DNA of 64,000 bases from Brevibacterium zhoupengii (GCF_021117425.1 NZ_CP088298.1:4340001-4404000); one strand, 5' to 3'. Shown: positions 1-8,129, counted from the first letter of the stretch. The notes: generated from the letters alone by a model not told the origin. Numbers and translations: made by a program.

Positions 1-193
1 CCTCACCGCAGCCGACGTCGAGGACGCGGTCGGGGGTGAGGCCGGTGGCAACGGCGACGAGTGACTCGTTGGGGTTGCCCGACCAGATTGCCTCGCCGGT
101 TCCGGCGTAGCGCTCCTCCCACGCAGCGACTGTGTCAGGGACTCCCTCGTTCGAGGCAGACTCCTGGGAAACGGCCTGCTGGGGTTCGGTCAC
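1..193 (-). CDS. class I SAM-dependent methyltransferase, 5' part only
   Basis: Only the first 64 codons are inside the window; the gene runs off the left edge. Reading starts at a GTG (191-193). After a polar leader, the segment W25-E-E-R-Y and then WSGNPN (residues 37-42) precede DVGCG (59-63), which is motif I of class I S-adenosylmethionine methyltransferases, the loop that binds the cofactor. This W..RY / WSG.PN layout is common in small cytosolic methyltransferases of the UbiE/thiopurine type, but the substrate cannot be inferred. The start codon overlaps the stop of the thioredoxin gene upstream (GTGA), so the two are probably co-transcribed and translationally coupled. Confidence 0.75.
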   Translation of the reverse strand, partial: MTEPQQAVSQESASNEGVPDTVAAWEERYAGTGEAIWSGNPNESLVAVATGLTPDRVLDVGCGE

Positions 194-648
194 TGTGCCG
201 ATCCTGGTCCAGAGGCCTGCTGCCCGGCTTCGGGAGCTGACTGGCTTGCGTCTTCGGGAATAGCCGAGGGATCTGCCTGGTCGACTCCGGCTTCCTGCTT
301 GGCCAGTTCCGCGCGGACCTCGTCCATGTCGAGGTCCTTGACTGCGGTGATGACCTGCTCGAGCTGAGGTGCGGCGAGAGCGCCGGGCTGAGCGAAGACG
401 ACGATGCCCTCACGGAAGGCCACGAGGGTCGGTATCGAGGAGATCGCAAAGAGACCTGCGAGCTCCTGCTGTGCCTCGGTGTCGACCTTGCCGAAGACCA
501 CGTCCGAGTTCTGTTCGGAGGCCTCTTCGTACACAGGGGCGAACTGCTTGCAGGGGCCGCACCAGTCGGCCCAGAAGTCGAGAAGGAGGATCGAGCTGTC
601 GGTGATGGTTGACTCGAAGTTGTCTTTGGTGATTTCGATCGTAGACAT
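190..648 (-). CDS. thioredoxin-family protein with C-terminal tail
   Basis: Thioredoxin fold protein of 152 residues with the redox motif W29-C-G-P-C33-K and the conserved cis-proline segment SSIPTL near residue 74. It would reduce disulfides in cytosolic partners; no signal peptide or membrane segment is visible. Ordinary thioredoxins are about 105-110 residues, so the last 45 residues, rich in Ala, Gln, Pro and Ser, are an added tail that is probably disordered. This gene is distinct from the trxA paired with trxB at 57.3 kb. It is followed with a 4-base overlap by a methyltransferase gene. Three GTCYGGAC-type repeats lie just upstream and may control it. Confidence 0.9.
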   Translation of the reverse strand: MSTIEITKDNFESTITDSSILLLDFWADWCGPCKQFAPVYEEASEQNSDVVFGKVDTEAQQELAGLFAISSIPTLVAFREGIVVFAQPGALAAPQLEQVITAVKDLDMDEVRAELAKQEAGVDQADPSAIPEDASQSAPEAGQQASGPGSAQ

Positions 649-678
649 TCGGGCAGTCTAAACGCCGACTATGAATAC

Positions 679-717
679 TGTCTGGACACTTTCGCAGTCT
701 GGACTGCTGTCCGGACA
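679..717. promoter_or_regulatory. three GTCYGGAC pseudo-palindromes upstream of the thioredoxin gene
   Basis: Three ten-base near-palindromes, TGTCTGGACA (679-688), AGTCTGGACT (696-705) and TGTCCGGACA (708-717), follow one another at 17- and 12-base steps; the last is the centre of a 14-base perfect palindrome (706-719). They lie 30-70 bases upstream of the thioredoxin start (reverse strand), where a regulator would act. The binding protein is unknown. Confidence 0.45.
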
Positions 718-748
718 GCGACTCGTCCTCTCTGGTCAGCGTCGATTG

Positions 749-805
749 TCTGCAGTTCGGCCGATCTTCTGCAGTTCAGTCGATCATCTGCGGCTCAGTC
801 GACGA
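749..805. repeat. three tandem copies of a 19-base repeat
   Basis: Units begin TCTGCAGTTC at 749 and 768 and TCTGCGGCTC at 787, each continuing with a GTCGATC-like end. Copies one and two differ at four positions. The third copy contains the stop codon of the LCP gene, so the array has grown at the 3' end of that gene. No function is evident. Confidence 0.6.
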
Positions 806-1829
806 GGTCGCCGATCGGCTCATCTGCGGTGATTGCGGAGAAGACGGCGTCAGCTGCCGGAGCCTTGACGACTCGGTTCTGATTGTCGGGCGCCGGCTGC
901 CACGGCATGATCGCGAAGCTGATCGACTCCTTGGGAACCGATGACACTGTCGACGCCAGTGATCCAAGTGCCGAGACCGAATCGAGGTCATCATCGACGC
1001 GCAGAGACGAGGTGACCGCGTCAAGAAAGTTGTACAGCCGGTCGGGCCGCGACAGGGTGTGAGAGCTCTTGGCTCTGTCGATGATTGAGTCCATGACCAT
1101 CTGCTGGTTGCCCATGCGCGAGATGTCGCTGCCGTCGCCGACGGCGTGACGGGTCCGCGCGAGCGCCAGGGCATCGGTGCCGCCCAGTGTCTGCTCTCCG
1201 GCTGGGAGATCGAGATTCGCCTTATCGTCGTACAGGGGTTCGTCGAGGTCGACGACGATTCCGTCCAATGCGTCGATGATGGTGGCGAAGCCGTCGAAAT
1301 TGACTTCGATGAAGTGATCGAGGCGGACTCCCGTGAGCTCTTCGGCCGCGGAAACCGAGCACGCCGGGCCCTGGTTGAGCGCCGAATTGATCATGGCGCG
1401 CCGAGGTTCCGACGCCCCCGAGCCGGTGTCCTGACATGCAGGCAAGTCCATCATCGTGTCGCGGGGAATCTGAATGGCGTCGATGCGCGAGGAGTCATCG
1501 GAGATGTGGGCCAGGATCATCGCGTCGCTGCGGGCACCCTCGCCGGCGCCGTAGTCATCGGCATCCAGCTCCCTGGTGTCTGAGCCGAGGATGAGAACGT
1601 TGAGTTCGTCTGTGATCTTCTCTGGCACCTCGCCGCCTCCCGCCCGCAGCGGCGAGGAGGTGATGTTCGACTTCAAGCCGTGCACAAGGGTGACGACCGT
1701 GACCGGTACCGCGATGACGAGGACCGCGAGAATAGCGACCATCGTGCGGCGGCGACGGTATTTCATGGCCAGGCGGCGCTGGCGGCGTGGGCCGATCTCG
1801 GAGGAAGGGCCGGTTTCGCGGTGCTGCAT
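795..1829 (-). CDS. LytR-CpsA-Psr (LCP) family cell-wall glycopolymer ligase
   Basis: LCP proteins sit in the cytoplasmic membrane and transfer undecaprenyl-linked glycopolymers (teichoic acid, arabinogalactan or similar) onto peptidoglycan. The 344-residue product has a short basic cytosolic start (RRQRRLAMKYRRRR), one membrane helix at about residues 30-50, and an extracellular LCP domain. Recognisable motifs are LNVLILGSDTR near residue 80, RSDAMILAHI, and IQIPRDTMMD, which carry the acidic and arginine residues that bind metal and pyrophosphate in the family. An Arg-rich ALARTRHAVGDGSDISRM segment follows, as expected. The ATG at 1829 is used; an alternative ATG lies 21 codons in. It appears monocistronic. 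Confidence 0.9.
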   Translation of the reverse strand: MQHRETGPSSEIGPRRQRRLAMKYRRRRTMVAILAVLVIAVPVTVVTLVHGLKSNITSSPLRAGGGEVPEKITDELNVLILGSDTRELDADDYGAGEGARSDAMILAHISDDSSRIDAIQIPRDTMMDLPACQDTGSGASEPRRAMINSALNQGPACSVSAAEELTGVRLDHFIEVNFDGFATIIDALDGIVVDLDEPLYDDKANLDLPAGEQTLGGTDALALARTRHAVGDGSDISRMGNQQMVMDSIIDRAKSSHTLSRPDRLYNFLDAVTSSLRVDDDLDSVSALGSLASTVSSVPKESISFAIMPWQPAPDNQNRVVKAPAADAVFSAITADEPIGDLVD

Positions 1830-2368
1830 AGAAAGTCAATTCGAAGTGGACGACGGATTGCATACAATTCTAAATATAATTTCTCCGAACTTTCTGGCAC
1901 CGATGCCCGAAACACTCTGTTAGAGTTAAATTGTTCCCGTACGAAACAGTGCGGAGCACATGGTGTCGCGAGCGTAGGTAGATTCGCTTGGCATCGTGCA
2001 GTTGCCAGTTGGCGCGTGTCTACCGTCCGCGCCTCATAAGATTTTTCTATACTTTCAGTCCAGCCGTTCTTCGGCTTCCATCCCGCACCTTCGAGTGCAT
2101 TACCGATACCGAGCTTTCCCGCTTTCGCCTGAGACAAGGATTCTTCACATCAGCACGAATTCCGGAACGTCGGTTTCACCACAGATTTCGTCGGACCTGC
2201 GTTCAATGCGCAGACCATCCAACGAGAAATCACACACTCAGACGATCAGCTTGTCGACTCTGTCGATCAGATCAGGTCTCTGAGAGTGTGAACAGCCGGG
2301 CCCGCAAAAGGGTCCGACCATCCAGATCGCTTCGGCGATCACCAGTTTAAAATAAGGATACAAAGATT
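1830..2368. other. 539-base intergenic region: LCP promoter side and cspA leader
   Basis: This divergent gap separates the LCP gene from cspA. Its left part is AT-rich (TATAAT at 1875-1880) and presumably holds the LCP promoter. The right part, roughly from 2200, contains several inverted repeats described as the cspA leader. Short reading frames here are not supported by start signals or recognisable products. Confidence 0.5.
2233..2340 (+). promoter_or_regulatory. structured 5' leader of cspA
   Basis: Three potential stems precede the cspA ribosome site: a long-range pairing CACACTCAGA (2233-2242) with TCTGAGAGTGTG (2279-2290); CGGGCCC paired with GGGTCCG around 2297-2315; and GATCGC-TTCG-GCGATC (2325-2340), a perfect six-pair stem with a stable UUCG loop, ending 28 bases before the ATG. 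Long folded leaders that change with temperature are known for cold-shock genes such as E. coli cspA; that this one behaves so is inference. Confidence 0.4.
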
Positions 2369-2572
2369 ATGGCTACAGGTACCGTGAAATGGTTCAACTC
2401 GGAAAAAGGTTTCGGATTCATCCAGCCTGACGATGGTTCAGCAGACGTCTTCACTCACTTCTCCGCGATCGAATCGACCGGCTACCGTGAGCTCACCGAA
2501 GGTCAGAACGTTGAGTTCGACTCGGAAATGGGTTCCAAGGGCCTCCAGGCCACCAGCGTTCGTCCCCTCTGA
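2369..2572 (+). CDS. cspA: cold-shock protein, CspA family
   Basis: Small single-stranded nucleic-acid chaperone (67 residues, the usual length) that melts RNA structure and supports translation in the cold or during growth. The single cold-shock domain is complete: [17 protein letters not shown] holds RNP1 (KGFGFI) and VFTHFSAI holds RNP2, with the aromatic residues that stack on bases. Ends in SVRPL. The gene stands alone, with a long upstream leader and a large inverted repeat downstream. Actinobacteria usually have several such genes and I cannot say whether this copy is cold-induced or constitutive. Confidence 0.95.
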   Translation: MATGTVKWFNSEKGFGFIQPDDGSADVFTHFSAIESTGYRELTEGQNVEFDSEMGSKGLQATSVRPL

Positions 2573-2607
2573 GAAAACCCGTAACTCTCCGGTCCCGGCC
2601 TGAGCGC

Positions 2608-2623
2608 TGCTGATTCGTCAGCA
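2608..2623 (+). terminator. small hairpin after cspA
   Basis: TGCTGA-TTCG-TCAGCA forms a six-pair stem with a UUCG loop 36 bases after the cspA stop. There is no T run, so it may protect the 3' end rather than terminate. Confidence 0.3.
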
Positions 2624-2663
2624 ACGATCACCTCGCGGGAGCGAAGTTACCCTCAGTTTTACC

Positions 2664-2727
2664 AAAAGCGTGTGTTCGCGTTTGGAGCTTGTGTTCTCAC
2701 TTGCTCCGAGCACGACCACACGCTTTT
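2664..2727. terminator. bidirectional terminator between convergent genes
   Basis: AAAAGCGTGTG (2664-2674) pairs with CACACGCTTTT (2717-2727), and an inner GGAGC/GCTCC pair closes the arm. Each strand ends the stem in TTTT. It lies between cspA (forward) and the oxidoreductase (reverse), which converge here. Confidence 0.55.
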
Positions 2728-2758
2728 CGGCGTCTGCAGGGCAAAAGTGCTGCGGCCT

Positions 2759-3781
2759 TCAGATGCGCACCAGCTGTTTTCCCAGATTTGCGCCGGTGAA
2801 CAGCCCATCGAGAGCACCCGGTGCCGTCTCCAGCCCGTCAGCAATCGATTCGGCGATGACGAGTTCGCCGCGGCCGAGCAATCCAGACAAGTGAGTCACG
2901 GCTTCTGGGAATCGTTCGAGGTAGTCGAGGAACACGAAGCCCTCCATGGTCGCCCGGCGCAGGCCCAGCTGCATGTAGTTGCGGATCCCGGTGTTCGGCA
3001 GGTTTCCGTCATATCCCGTGGCTATCGCTCCGCAGAGGACGATTCGCCCGTGATTCGCGAGGTTGTCGATGGCCGCTTCGAGCAGCTCGCCGCCGACGTT
3101 GTCGAAGTAGACATCGATACCTTCCGGGGCCAGAGTCTCCAACGCCGAGGGGACATCCTCCGAACGGTAGTCGATACAGGCATCCAATCCGGCTGACTCA
3201 CGCACCCATTCGCACTTCTCCTGCCCTCCGGCGATCCCGATCGTACGGCACCCGAGGGACCGAGCCATCTGGGCGGCGATGGAACCTGTGGCACCGCCCG
3301 CGCCCGACACCAGGACGGTGTCTCCTGGCGATGGCCTGCCGATCTCCGTCAGTCCGAAGTACGCCGTCAGACCATTGGTGCCGAAGAGGCTGAGCATGTG
3401 GCGGGACTCGATTCCGTCGGGAACGACGTTGACGCCGAAGAGTCCAGAGGCGGAGGCGCTCATGTATTCCTGCCACCCCAATTCGCCGTATACCTTTGCG
3501 CCCACGGGGAGGAACTCAGCGTCCGACTCGATGACGGTGCCGACCCCTGCGCCCCTCATCACCTCGCCGAGGCCGACGGGTGAACGATAATTGGTTCCGG
3601 AGTTGAGCCAGCCGCGCTGTGTCGGATCAATGCTCAACCACTCGACGTGCACTCGCGCCTCGCCCGGCTGCAGCGGGGTCAGCCGCTCCTCCTGGAGCTC
3701 GAAACACGATGCCACCGACCGGGCCTGCGGCCGTGCTGTGAGGATCCAGCGACGGTTCCGAGTCGGAGCGCCGGCTGACAT
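2759..3781 (-). CDS. NADP-dependent oxidoreductase, zinc-free MDR family (CurA/leukotriene B4 dehydrogenase type)
   Basis: Cytosolic medium-chain reductase of 340 residues, expected to reduce activated double bonds of enones or similar electrophiles with NADPH. The N-terminal part RRWILTARPQ....F and VEWLSIDPTQRGW match the substrate domain of this subfamily; the nucleotide-binding loop is SGAGGATGSIAAQMA near residue 150. No zinc-ligand cysteine cluster is present, as expected. The start ATG overlaps the stop of the upstream MarR gene by one base (3781), so regulator and enzyme form one operon, which suggests the MarR protein senses the enzyme's substrate or a related toxic compound. Confidence 0.88.
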   Translation of the reverse strand: MSAGAPTRNRRWILTARPQARSVASCFELQEERLTPLQPGEARVHVEWLSIDPTQRGWLNSGTNYRSPVGLGEVMRGAGVGTVIESDAEFLPVGAKVYGELGWQEYMSASASGLFGVNVVPDGIESRHMLSLFGTNGLTAYFGLTEIGRPSPGDTVLVSGAGGATGSIAAQMARSLGCRTIGIAGGQEKCEWVRESAGLDACIDYRSEDVPSALETLAPEGIDVYFDNVGGELLEAAIDNLANHGRIVLCGAIATGYDGNLPNTGIRNYMQLGLRRATMEGFVFLDYLERFPEAVTHLSGLLGRGELVIAESIADGLETAPGALDGLFTGANLGKQLVRI

Positions 3782-4221
3782 CAGTTCTCTGCCGAAACTG
3801 GTCGCCCCGCAAATGACGGAGCCAGGCGTCCCAGCAATTCGGTCAGCTGTTCCTGTTCTGCGGAATCGAAGACGTCGCCCAGCAGGGTGGTGGCCTTCTC
3901 CTCGGCGACCTTGACGGCATTCTGATAGAGCTCGGCGCCGACGTCAGTGACGCAGACAAGTGAGATCCTCGCATCGTGCGGGTCAGAGTCCCGCGACAGG
4001 TATCCGAGCTTTTCAAGCGGTGCGACCAGGCGGGCGATCCCCGACGGGGTGATTCCCAAGCGCTCAGCCAATTCGACACGGCGCAGTCGTCGACCCGGGG
4101 CGGCGCATAGGCTCTGCAGCACGCTCAGGTCGTTGAGCGTCAGGCCCTGGACCTCCAGTTTCCTACGGATTTCGGTGTCCGCTCGGACGAGTCGCATGCA
4201 CAGCTCCAGCATGAAGCACAA
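3781..4221 (-). CDS. MarR-family transcriptional regulator
   Basis: 146 residues, the normal size for MarR dimers. The winged helix runs LTLNDLSVLQSL...RRVELAERLGITPSGIARLVAPLEKLGYLSRDSDPHDARISLVCVTDVG, with the recognition helix in TPSGIARLVAPLEKLGY and the wing carrying the conserved D-x-R (HDARIS). Flanking helices form the dimer interface. It lies first in an operon with the oxidoreductase. A perfect 12-base palindrome upstream of its start is a good candidate for autoregulation. The ligand is unknown. Confidence 0.9.
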   Translation of the reverse strand: MCFMLELCMRLVRADTEIRRKLEVQGLTLNDLSVLQSLCAAPGRRLRRVELAERLGITPSGIARLVAPLEKLGYLSRDSDPHDARISLVCVTDVGAELYQNAVKVAEEKATTLLGDVFDSAEQEQLTELLGRLAPSFAGRPVSAEN

Positions 4222-4230
4222 CCTTTCATT

Positions 4231-4251
4231 GTTAACTCATTGAGTACTCAA
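4231..4251. promoter_or_regulatory. candidate MarR operator
   Basis: TTGAGTACTCAA (4240-4251) is a perfect palindrome, preceded by a related half GTTAACTCA (4231-4239). It starts 10 bases before the MarR start codon on the reverse strand, a typical place for MarR self-repression. Confidence 0.5.
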
Positions 4252-4381
4252 CGATATATCATGCAGATGGCAGTTCAAAAATTGTCATGCCCGAACACTG
4301 AATGATGGACCTCTTGCGGGCAATGAGCTGAGGTTCGCCGAGCCATTGTCGACAGCTCGCTTGGCAACTACGGTTTCAATT

Positions 4382-4891
4382 ATGGAATCACAGTCGTACT
4401 ACCAAAACGAGCACAATACCCAAGCTCAACAGCCGCCACCTGCACCGCGGGCGCTTCGCTGGCTGGTGGTCGGAGTCATCGCCAGCATCATCCTGCTCAT
4501 CGCCCTGCCCATTGTCATGATGGTCGACCAAGCTGGCCTCAGAGCTGCCATCGAGGAAGACACCGGAGGCAACCTGGATCCCGAGTGGAAGGACTGGGTC
4601 CTCGTCGCGAGCATCGTCTACGCAGTGGTGCTCCACCTCATCGACGTCGCCCTGCTGCTCTGGCTAGTTCCCAAAGTCCTGCGCGGGCGCAATTGGGCTC
4701 GCATCACGTTGACGGTCTATCTGATAGTCGCCACCTATTTCAGCCTCTACTCGGCCACTCAGGGAGCAATGTTCCTGTGGGCCGTGATCCCCACGGATAT
4801 TCTCCACGTCCTCATGATCGGCCTGCTCTGGATACCTTCCTCCGTGCGCCGGTACTTCGGGCCTCAGCGATCTATGACTCACCAGCTGTGA
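4382..4891 (+). CDS. four-helix integral membrane protein of unknown function
   Basis: 169 residues from the ATG at 4382; a TTG 12 codons earlier (4346) is possible, and neither has a clear ribosome site. A polar, Gln/Pro-rich cytosolic start (about 25 residues) leads into four predicted membrane helices: WLVVGVIASIILLIALPIVM, WVLVASIVYAVVLHLIDVAL, ARITLTVYLIVATYFSLYS, and AMFLWAVIPTDILHVLMIGL, ending with a basic tail SVRRYFGPQR. The pattern resembles small actinobacterial membrane proteins without assigned roles. It is on the opposite strand to the MarR gene; no operon partner. Confidence 0.75.
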   Translation: MESQSYYQNEHNTQAQQPPPAPRALRWLVVGVIASIILLIALPIVMMVDQAGLRAAIEEDTGGNLDPEWKDWVLVASIVYAVVLHLIDVALLLWLVPKVLRGRNWARITLTVYLIVATYFSLYSATQGAMFLWAVIPTDILHVLMIGLLWIPSSVRRYFGPQRSMTHQL

Positions 4892-4972
4892 CGCCGCCGA
4901 CTCACATCCATGCATGCCGCCCTTCCGGTTGCTACGGTGATACAGCTGTCCTGCCACCGGAAAGGATCTCTT

Positions 4973-5614
4973 GTGCCCAAGCTCATCGATCATGAGAGTC
5001 GGCGCGAGGAGATCGCCGCAGCAGCATGGCGGGTCATCGCTCGAGACGGCGTCGCCGGAGCATCTGTGCGCACAGTGGCCGCAGAAGCCGGGCTGTCCGT
5101 CGGTTCGCTCCGGCACGTCTTCGCAAGCCAGTCCCAGCTCCTCGCGTTCGCCATGAAACTGGTCATCGACCGCGCCGGCGAGCGCGTACGGAGACTTCCG
5201 CAGGCACCGAGTCCGCTGGAGTCGGCCGAGGCCATCGCGGGAGAGCTGCTTCCTCTGGACGAGGATCGACGCCTAGAGATGGAGGTCTACCTCGCCCTCT
5301 TTTCCGCGTCGGGTGCCGATCCGAACCTGCAGGAGATGAAGCAGGACGCTTGGAAGCGGGTGCGCACGACCTGCCGCATCATCATCGGCCAAGTGGTAGG
5401 CGCGGAGGCCAAGGACCGCACCGAGCGTATCGAGACCGAGGTGACTCTGCTTCACGCCGTCATCAACGGTCTGGCGTCTCATCTGGTGTGGCAGCCCACA
5501 GAACTGAGACCACACGATGCTCGGCGAGCCCTCGTCGAGCATCTTCAGCAGATGCAGGCACGGTTGTCCGAGAGTAGCGTTGGAACTCCTGAGGTCCCCA
5601 CACAGAACAGGTGA
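4973..5614 (+). CDS. TetR-family transcriptional regulator
   Basis: 213 residues from the GTG at 4973, preceded by GGAAAGGA. The N-terminal helix-turn-helix is clear: RREEIAAAAWRVIARDGV, then SVRTVAAEAGLSVGSLRHVFASQSQLL, similar to BetI-like repressors. The C-terminal half, residues 80-190, is a helical ligand-binding and dimer domain of unknown specificity. The HAD phosphatase gene begins only seven bases after its stop, so the two are very likely one transcript. Frames extending upstream to 4910 lack a start signal. Confidence 0.88.
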   Translation: MPKLIDHESRREEIAAAAWRVIARDGVAGASVRTVAAEAGLSVGSLRHVFASQSQLLAFAMKLVIDRAGERVRRLPQAPSPLESAEAIAGELLPLDEDRRLEMEVYLALFSASGADPNLQEMKQDAWKRVRTTCRIIIGQVVGAEAKDRTERIETEVTLLHAVINGLASHLVWQPTELRPHDARRALVEHLQQMQARLSESSVGTPEVPTQNR

Positions 5615-5621
5615 TTCCACG

Positions 5622-6266
5622 ATGTCTCAGCCGACCGACCTGCACCCCACCACCGTCGTCTTCGACCTGGGCAACGTGCTCATAGGCTGGGATCAGACTG
5701 CCCCTCTTGCCGATCAGCTGACCCGCGACGAGTGGAATGCTTTTGCTGCCGAGGCGGACTTCGGCATGCTGAATACGCTGGCCGATCGCGGTGTGCCGAT
5801 CACAGAGGTGATTGCACGGGCGACCGAATCAGATCCACGTCATGGTGAGATCGTCGCCGCCTACTACGACCGCTTCGATCAGTCTCTGACCGGTCCGATT
5901 CAGGGAATGGCCGAGGTCGTCACCGACCTCAAGGCCTCGGAAATCAGGTTGCTGGGTCTCTCGAACTGGTCGGCCGAGACCTTCCACCATGCGCCGAAGG
6001 TCGCACCGGCGATCAACGAGCTCGAAGATATCGTGGTGTCGGGACGGGAGAAACTAGTCAAACCCGACCCTGAGATCTTCCGCCTCCTGAGCCGACGCTT
6101 CGATCTTGTTCCCGAGCAGACCGTCTTCGTCGATGACCTGCCGGCGAACATCGATGCCGCAAACCAGCTCGGGTTCGTCGGCCTGCTGTTCACCGGTGCC
6201 CAGCAGCTCCGCAACGACCTGCACACTCTTGGGCTCCTCTCCTCCCCTGCTAACGTGGAAAACTGA
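5622..6266 (+). CDS. HAD-superfamily phosphatase (YihX-like)
   Basis: 214-residue cytosolic hydrolase. HAD motif I is VFDLGNVLIGWD with the nucleophile Asp; the second Asp is replaced as in the DLGNV subgroup. Motif II is LLGLSNWSAE, motif III the Lys of VKPDPEIF, motif IV FVDDLPANIDAA. This combination is that of YihX-type sugar-phosphate phosphatases (for example glucose-1-phosphate), though the substrate is not fixed by sequence. The ATG at 5622 follows the TetR stop by seven bases; upstream in-frame codons overlap the TetR gene and are not needed. Confidence 0.85.
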   Translation: MSQPTDLHPTTVVFDLGNVLIGWDQTAPLADQLTRDEWNAFAAEADFGMLNTLADRGVPITEVIARATESDPRHGEIVAAYYDRFDQSLTGPIQGMAEVVTDLKASEIRLLGLSNWSAETFHHAPKVAPAINELEDIVVSGREKLVKPDPEIFRLLSRRFDLVPEQTVFVDDLPANIDAANQLGFVGLLFTGAQQLRNDLHTLGLLSSPANVEN

Positions 6267-6309
6267 GAACGGGCCACCCCCGCCCCGCACTCTTTGACGA
6301 GGAGAAGTG

Positions 6310-7533
6310 ATGACGAATACCGGTTTCCTGGACACCATCGACTCCCAGCTGGATTGGCAGCGCGACCTCTACAAAGACTTCCACCGAGAGCCCGAACTCG
6401 GTCTCGAGGAGCATAAGACTTCTGAACGAATCGAATCCGAGCTCAAGGACATGGGACTCAGCGCTAAGCGCATCTCGGCCACCGGTCTTGTCGCCGTCAT
6501 TGAGAACGGCAAGGGACCGACTGTACTGGCGCGAGCCGACATCGATGCCCTCCCCGTTTCTGAGGACACCGGTCTCGACTACTCCTCCACGATCGACGGT
6601 GTCATGCACGCCTGCGGTCACGATATGCACATCACGTCCCTGCTAGGCGCAGTCCGACTGCTGAATGAGAACCTCAACGCCTGGTCAGGAACGTACATCG
6701 CCCTGTTCCAGCCCTCGGAAGAGAATGCGGCCGGCGCCAAAGCGATGATCGACGACGGGTTGACATCGAAGATCCCCAAGCCCGACATCGCCTACGCTCA
6801 GCACGTCATGCCGATGCCCACCGGAACGGTCAACACCAAGGCTGGGCCTGTGCTCTCCGCCGGTGACTCTGTGAAGATCACCGTGCACGGACGCGGTGCC
6901 CACGGGTCCATGCCCCATCTGTCTGTGGACCCTGTGGTCCTTGCCGCCACCATCGTTCTTCGCCTGCAGACCATCGTGTCTCGGGAGACCGATCCCGGTG
7001 AGTTCGCGGTGGTCACGATCGGTGCGTCGAACTCGGGATCGAAGTCCAACATCATTCCCGATCGGGCCGAACTTCTGCTCAACCTGCGCACCTACGACAT
7101 GGCGGTTCGTGATCGGATCATCGCCTCGATCGAGCGCATCGTCAAGGGCGAATGCGAAGCAGCCGGCTCTCCGAAGGAACCGAGCTTCGAGTACTACGAT
7201 CAATTCCCCCTCACCGACAATGATGAGGGCGCCAACGACGCGGTCACCAAGGCGTTTGAGGACTACTTCGACGACGGAGTGGTTCTGCCAGCGACTCCCG
7301 CCACCGCCTCAGAGGACTTCAGCGAGATCCCCGACGCCTTCGAGATTCCCTACGCCTACTGGATGATCGGCTGCGCCGATGCCGATGTGTACAAGAAGGC
7401 CGCCGAGGCGGGGACCGTGAACTCGGACATCCCGGCCAATCATTCGCCCCAGTTCGCCCCGGTCATCGACCCGACGCTTGAAATCGCCACCAAGGCTCAG
7501 GTGATTGCGGCTCTGTCGCAGTTGGGCAGCTGA
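6310..7533 (+). CDS. M20 family amidohydrolase (hippurate hydrolase/IAA-amino acid hydrolase type)
   Basis: 407-residue metal-dependent deacylase that cleaves N-acyl amino acids or related amides in the cytosol. The M20D features are present: ARADIDALPVSEDTG, MHACGHDMHITSLLGA with metal ligands Cys/His, QPSEENAAGAKAMIDDGL with the catalytic Glu, and a lid domain beginning AHGSMPHLSVDPV. C-terminal SPQFAPVIDP is also typical. A GGAGAAG ribosome site is placed for the ATG at 6310; the GTG one codon earlier overlaps it. The gene stands alone and ends in a hairpin shared with the converging acetyltransferase. Confidence 0.9.
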   Translation: MTNTGFLDTIDSQLDWQRDLYKDFHREPELGLEEHKTSERIESELKDMGLSAKRISATGLVAVIENGKGPTVLARADIDALPVSEDTGLDYSSTIDGVMHACGHDMHITSLLGAVRLLNENLNAWSGTYIALFQPSEENAAGAKAMIDDGLTSKIPKPDIAYAQHVMPMPTGTVNTKAGPVLSAGDSVKITVHGRGAHGSMPHLSVDPVVLAATIVLRLQTIVSRETDPGEFAVVTIGASNSGSKSNIIPDRAELLLNLRTYDMAVRDRIIASIERIVKGECEAAGSPKEPSFEYYDQFPLTDNDEGANDAVTKAFEDYFDDGVVLPATPATASEDFSEIPDAFEIPYAYWMIGCADADVYKKAAEAGTVNSDIPANHSPQFAPVIDPTLEIATKAQVIAALSQLGS

Positions 7534-7562
7534 GGCAACTCCCGGCAACCGCCCGGGCCTCA
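7531..7562. terminator. hairpin between converging genes
   Basis: TGAGG (7531-7535) pairs with CCTCA (7558-7562), enclosing CCCGG/CCGGG. The stem includes both stop codons of the converging amidohydrolase and acetyltransferase genes. No clear T run. Confidence 0.35.
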
Positions 7563-8129
7563 GTCGTTGACCGAGCGCACCACACGTGCCGGCGACCCGA
7601 CCACGACGGTTCCTGCACGCACGTCCTTGGTCACCACCGAGGCCGCCGCAACCACGGCGTTGTCGCCGATAGTCACGCCGGGCAGCACGGTCACATTCGC
7701 ACCGATCCACACGTTGCGGCCGATGATGATGTGGCCAGGATGCATGTCTGAGCGACGGTCCGGGGAGATGTCGTGGTTGAGGGTTGCCAGCACGACATTG
7801 TGGCCGATGAGGCTGTCGTCTCCGATCCTGATGCCGCCCTGGTCCTGGAAGCTGCATCCGGAGTTGATGAAGACCCGTCGGCCCAGTGTCGTGTTCTTCC
7901 CGAAGTCGGTGTGGAAGGGCGGGAACAACGTGACGGTCTTGTCCACCGGCTTGCCGATCAGCGAAGCCAGCAGCTGCCGGACCTCGTCGGGTTCGTGATA
8001 TGAACCGTTGAGCTCGGCGGTGATGCGCAGTGCTTCCTGGCTGCTGCGATGCATGACCTCGTGGAGGGGCGAGTCGCCGGCGATTGTTTGACCGTTGTTG
8101 AGTGCCTTGACCAGATCCTTGAGTTCCAT
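7560..8129 (-). CDS. sugar O-acetyltransferase (maltose/galactoside acetyltransferase family)
   Basis: 189 residues, from the ATG at 8129 preceded by AAAGGA. After a helical N-terminal cap (ELKDLVKALNNGQTIAGDSPL...), repeats of the hexapeptide type build a left-handed beta helix: TTLGRRVFINSGCSF, IRIGDDSLIGHNV, VTVLPGVTIGDNAVVAA. The active-site His is in LATLNHDI. Members are acetyl-CoA-dependent trimers acting on sugars; the true acceptor is often unknown, and roles in detoxifying non-metabolised sugars are proposed. It is not in an operon with the next gene, which starts about 600 bases upstream on the same strand. Confidence 0.88.
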   Translation of the reverse strand: MELKDLVKALNNGQTIAGDSPLHEVMHRSSQEALRITAELNGSYHEPDEVRQLLASLIGKPVDKTVTLFPPFHTDFGKNTTLGRRVFINSGCSFQDQGGIRIGDDSLIGHNVVLATLNHDISPDRRSDMHPGHIIIGRNVWIGANVTVLPGVTIGDNAVVAAASVVTKDVRAGTVVVGSPARVVRSVND

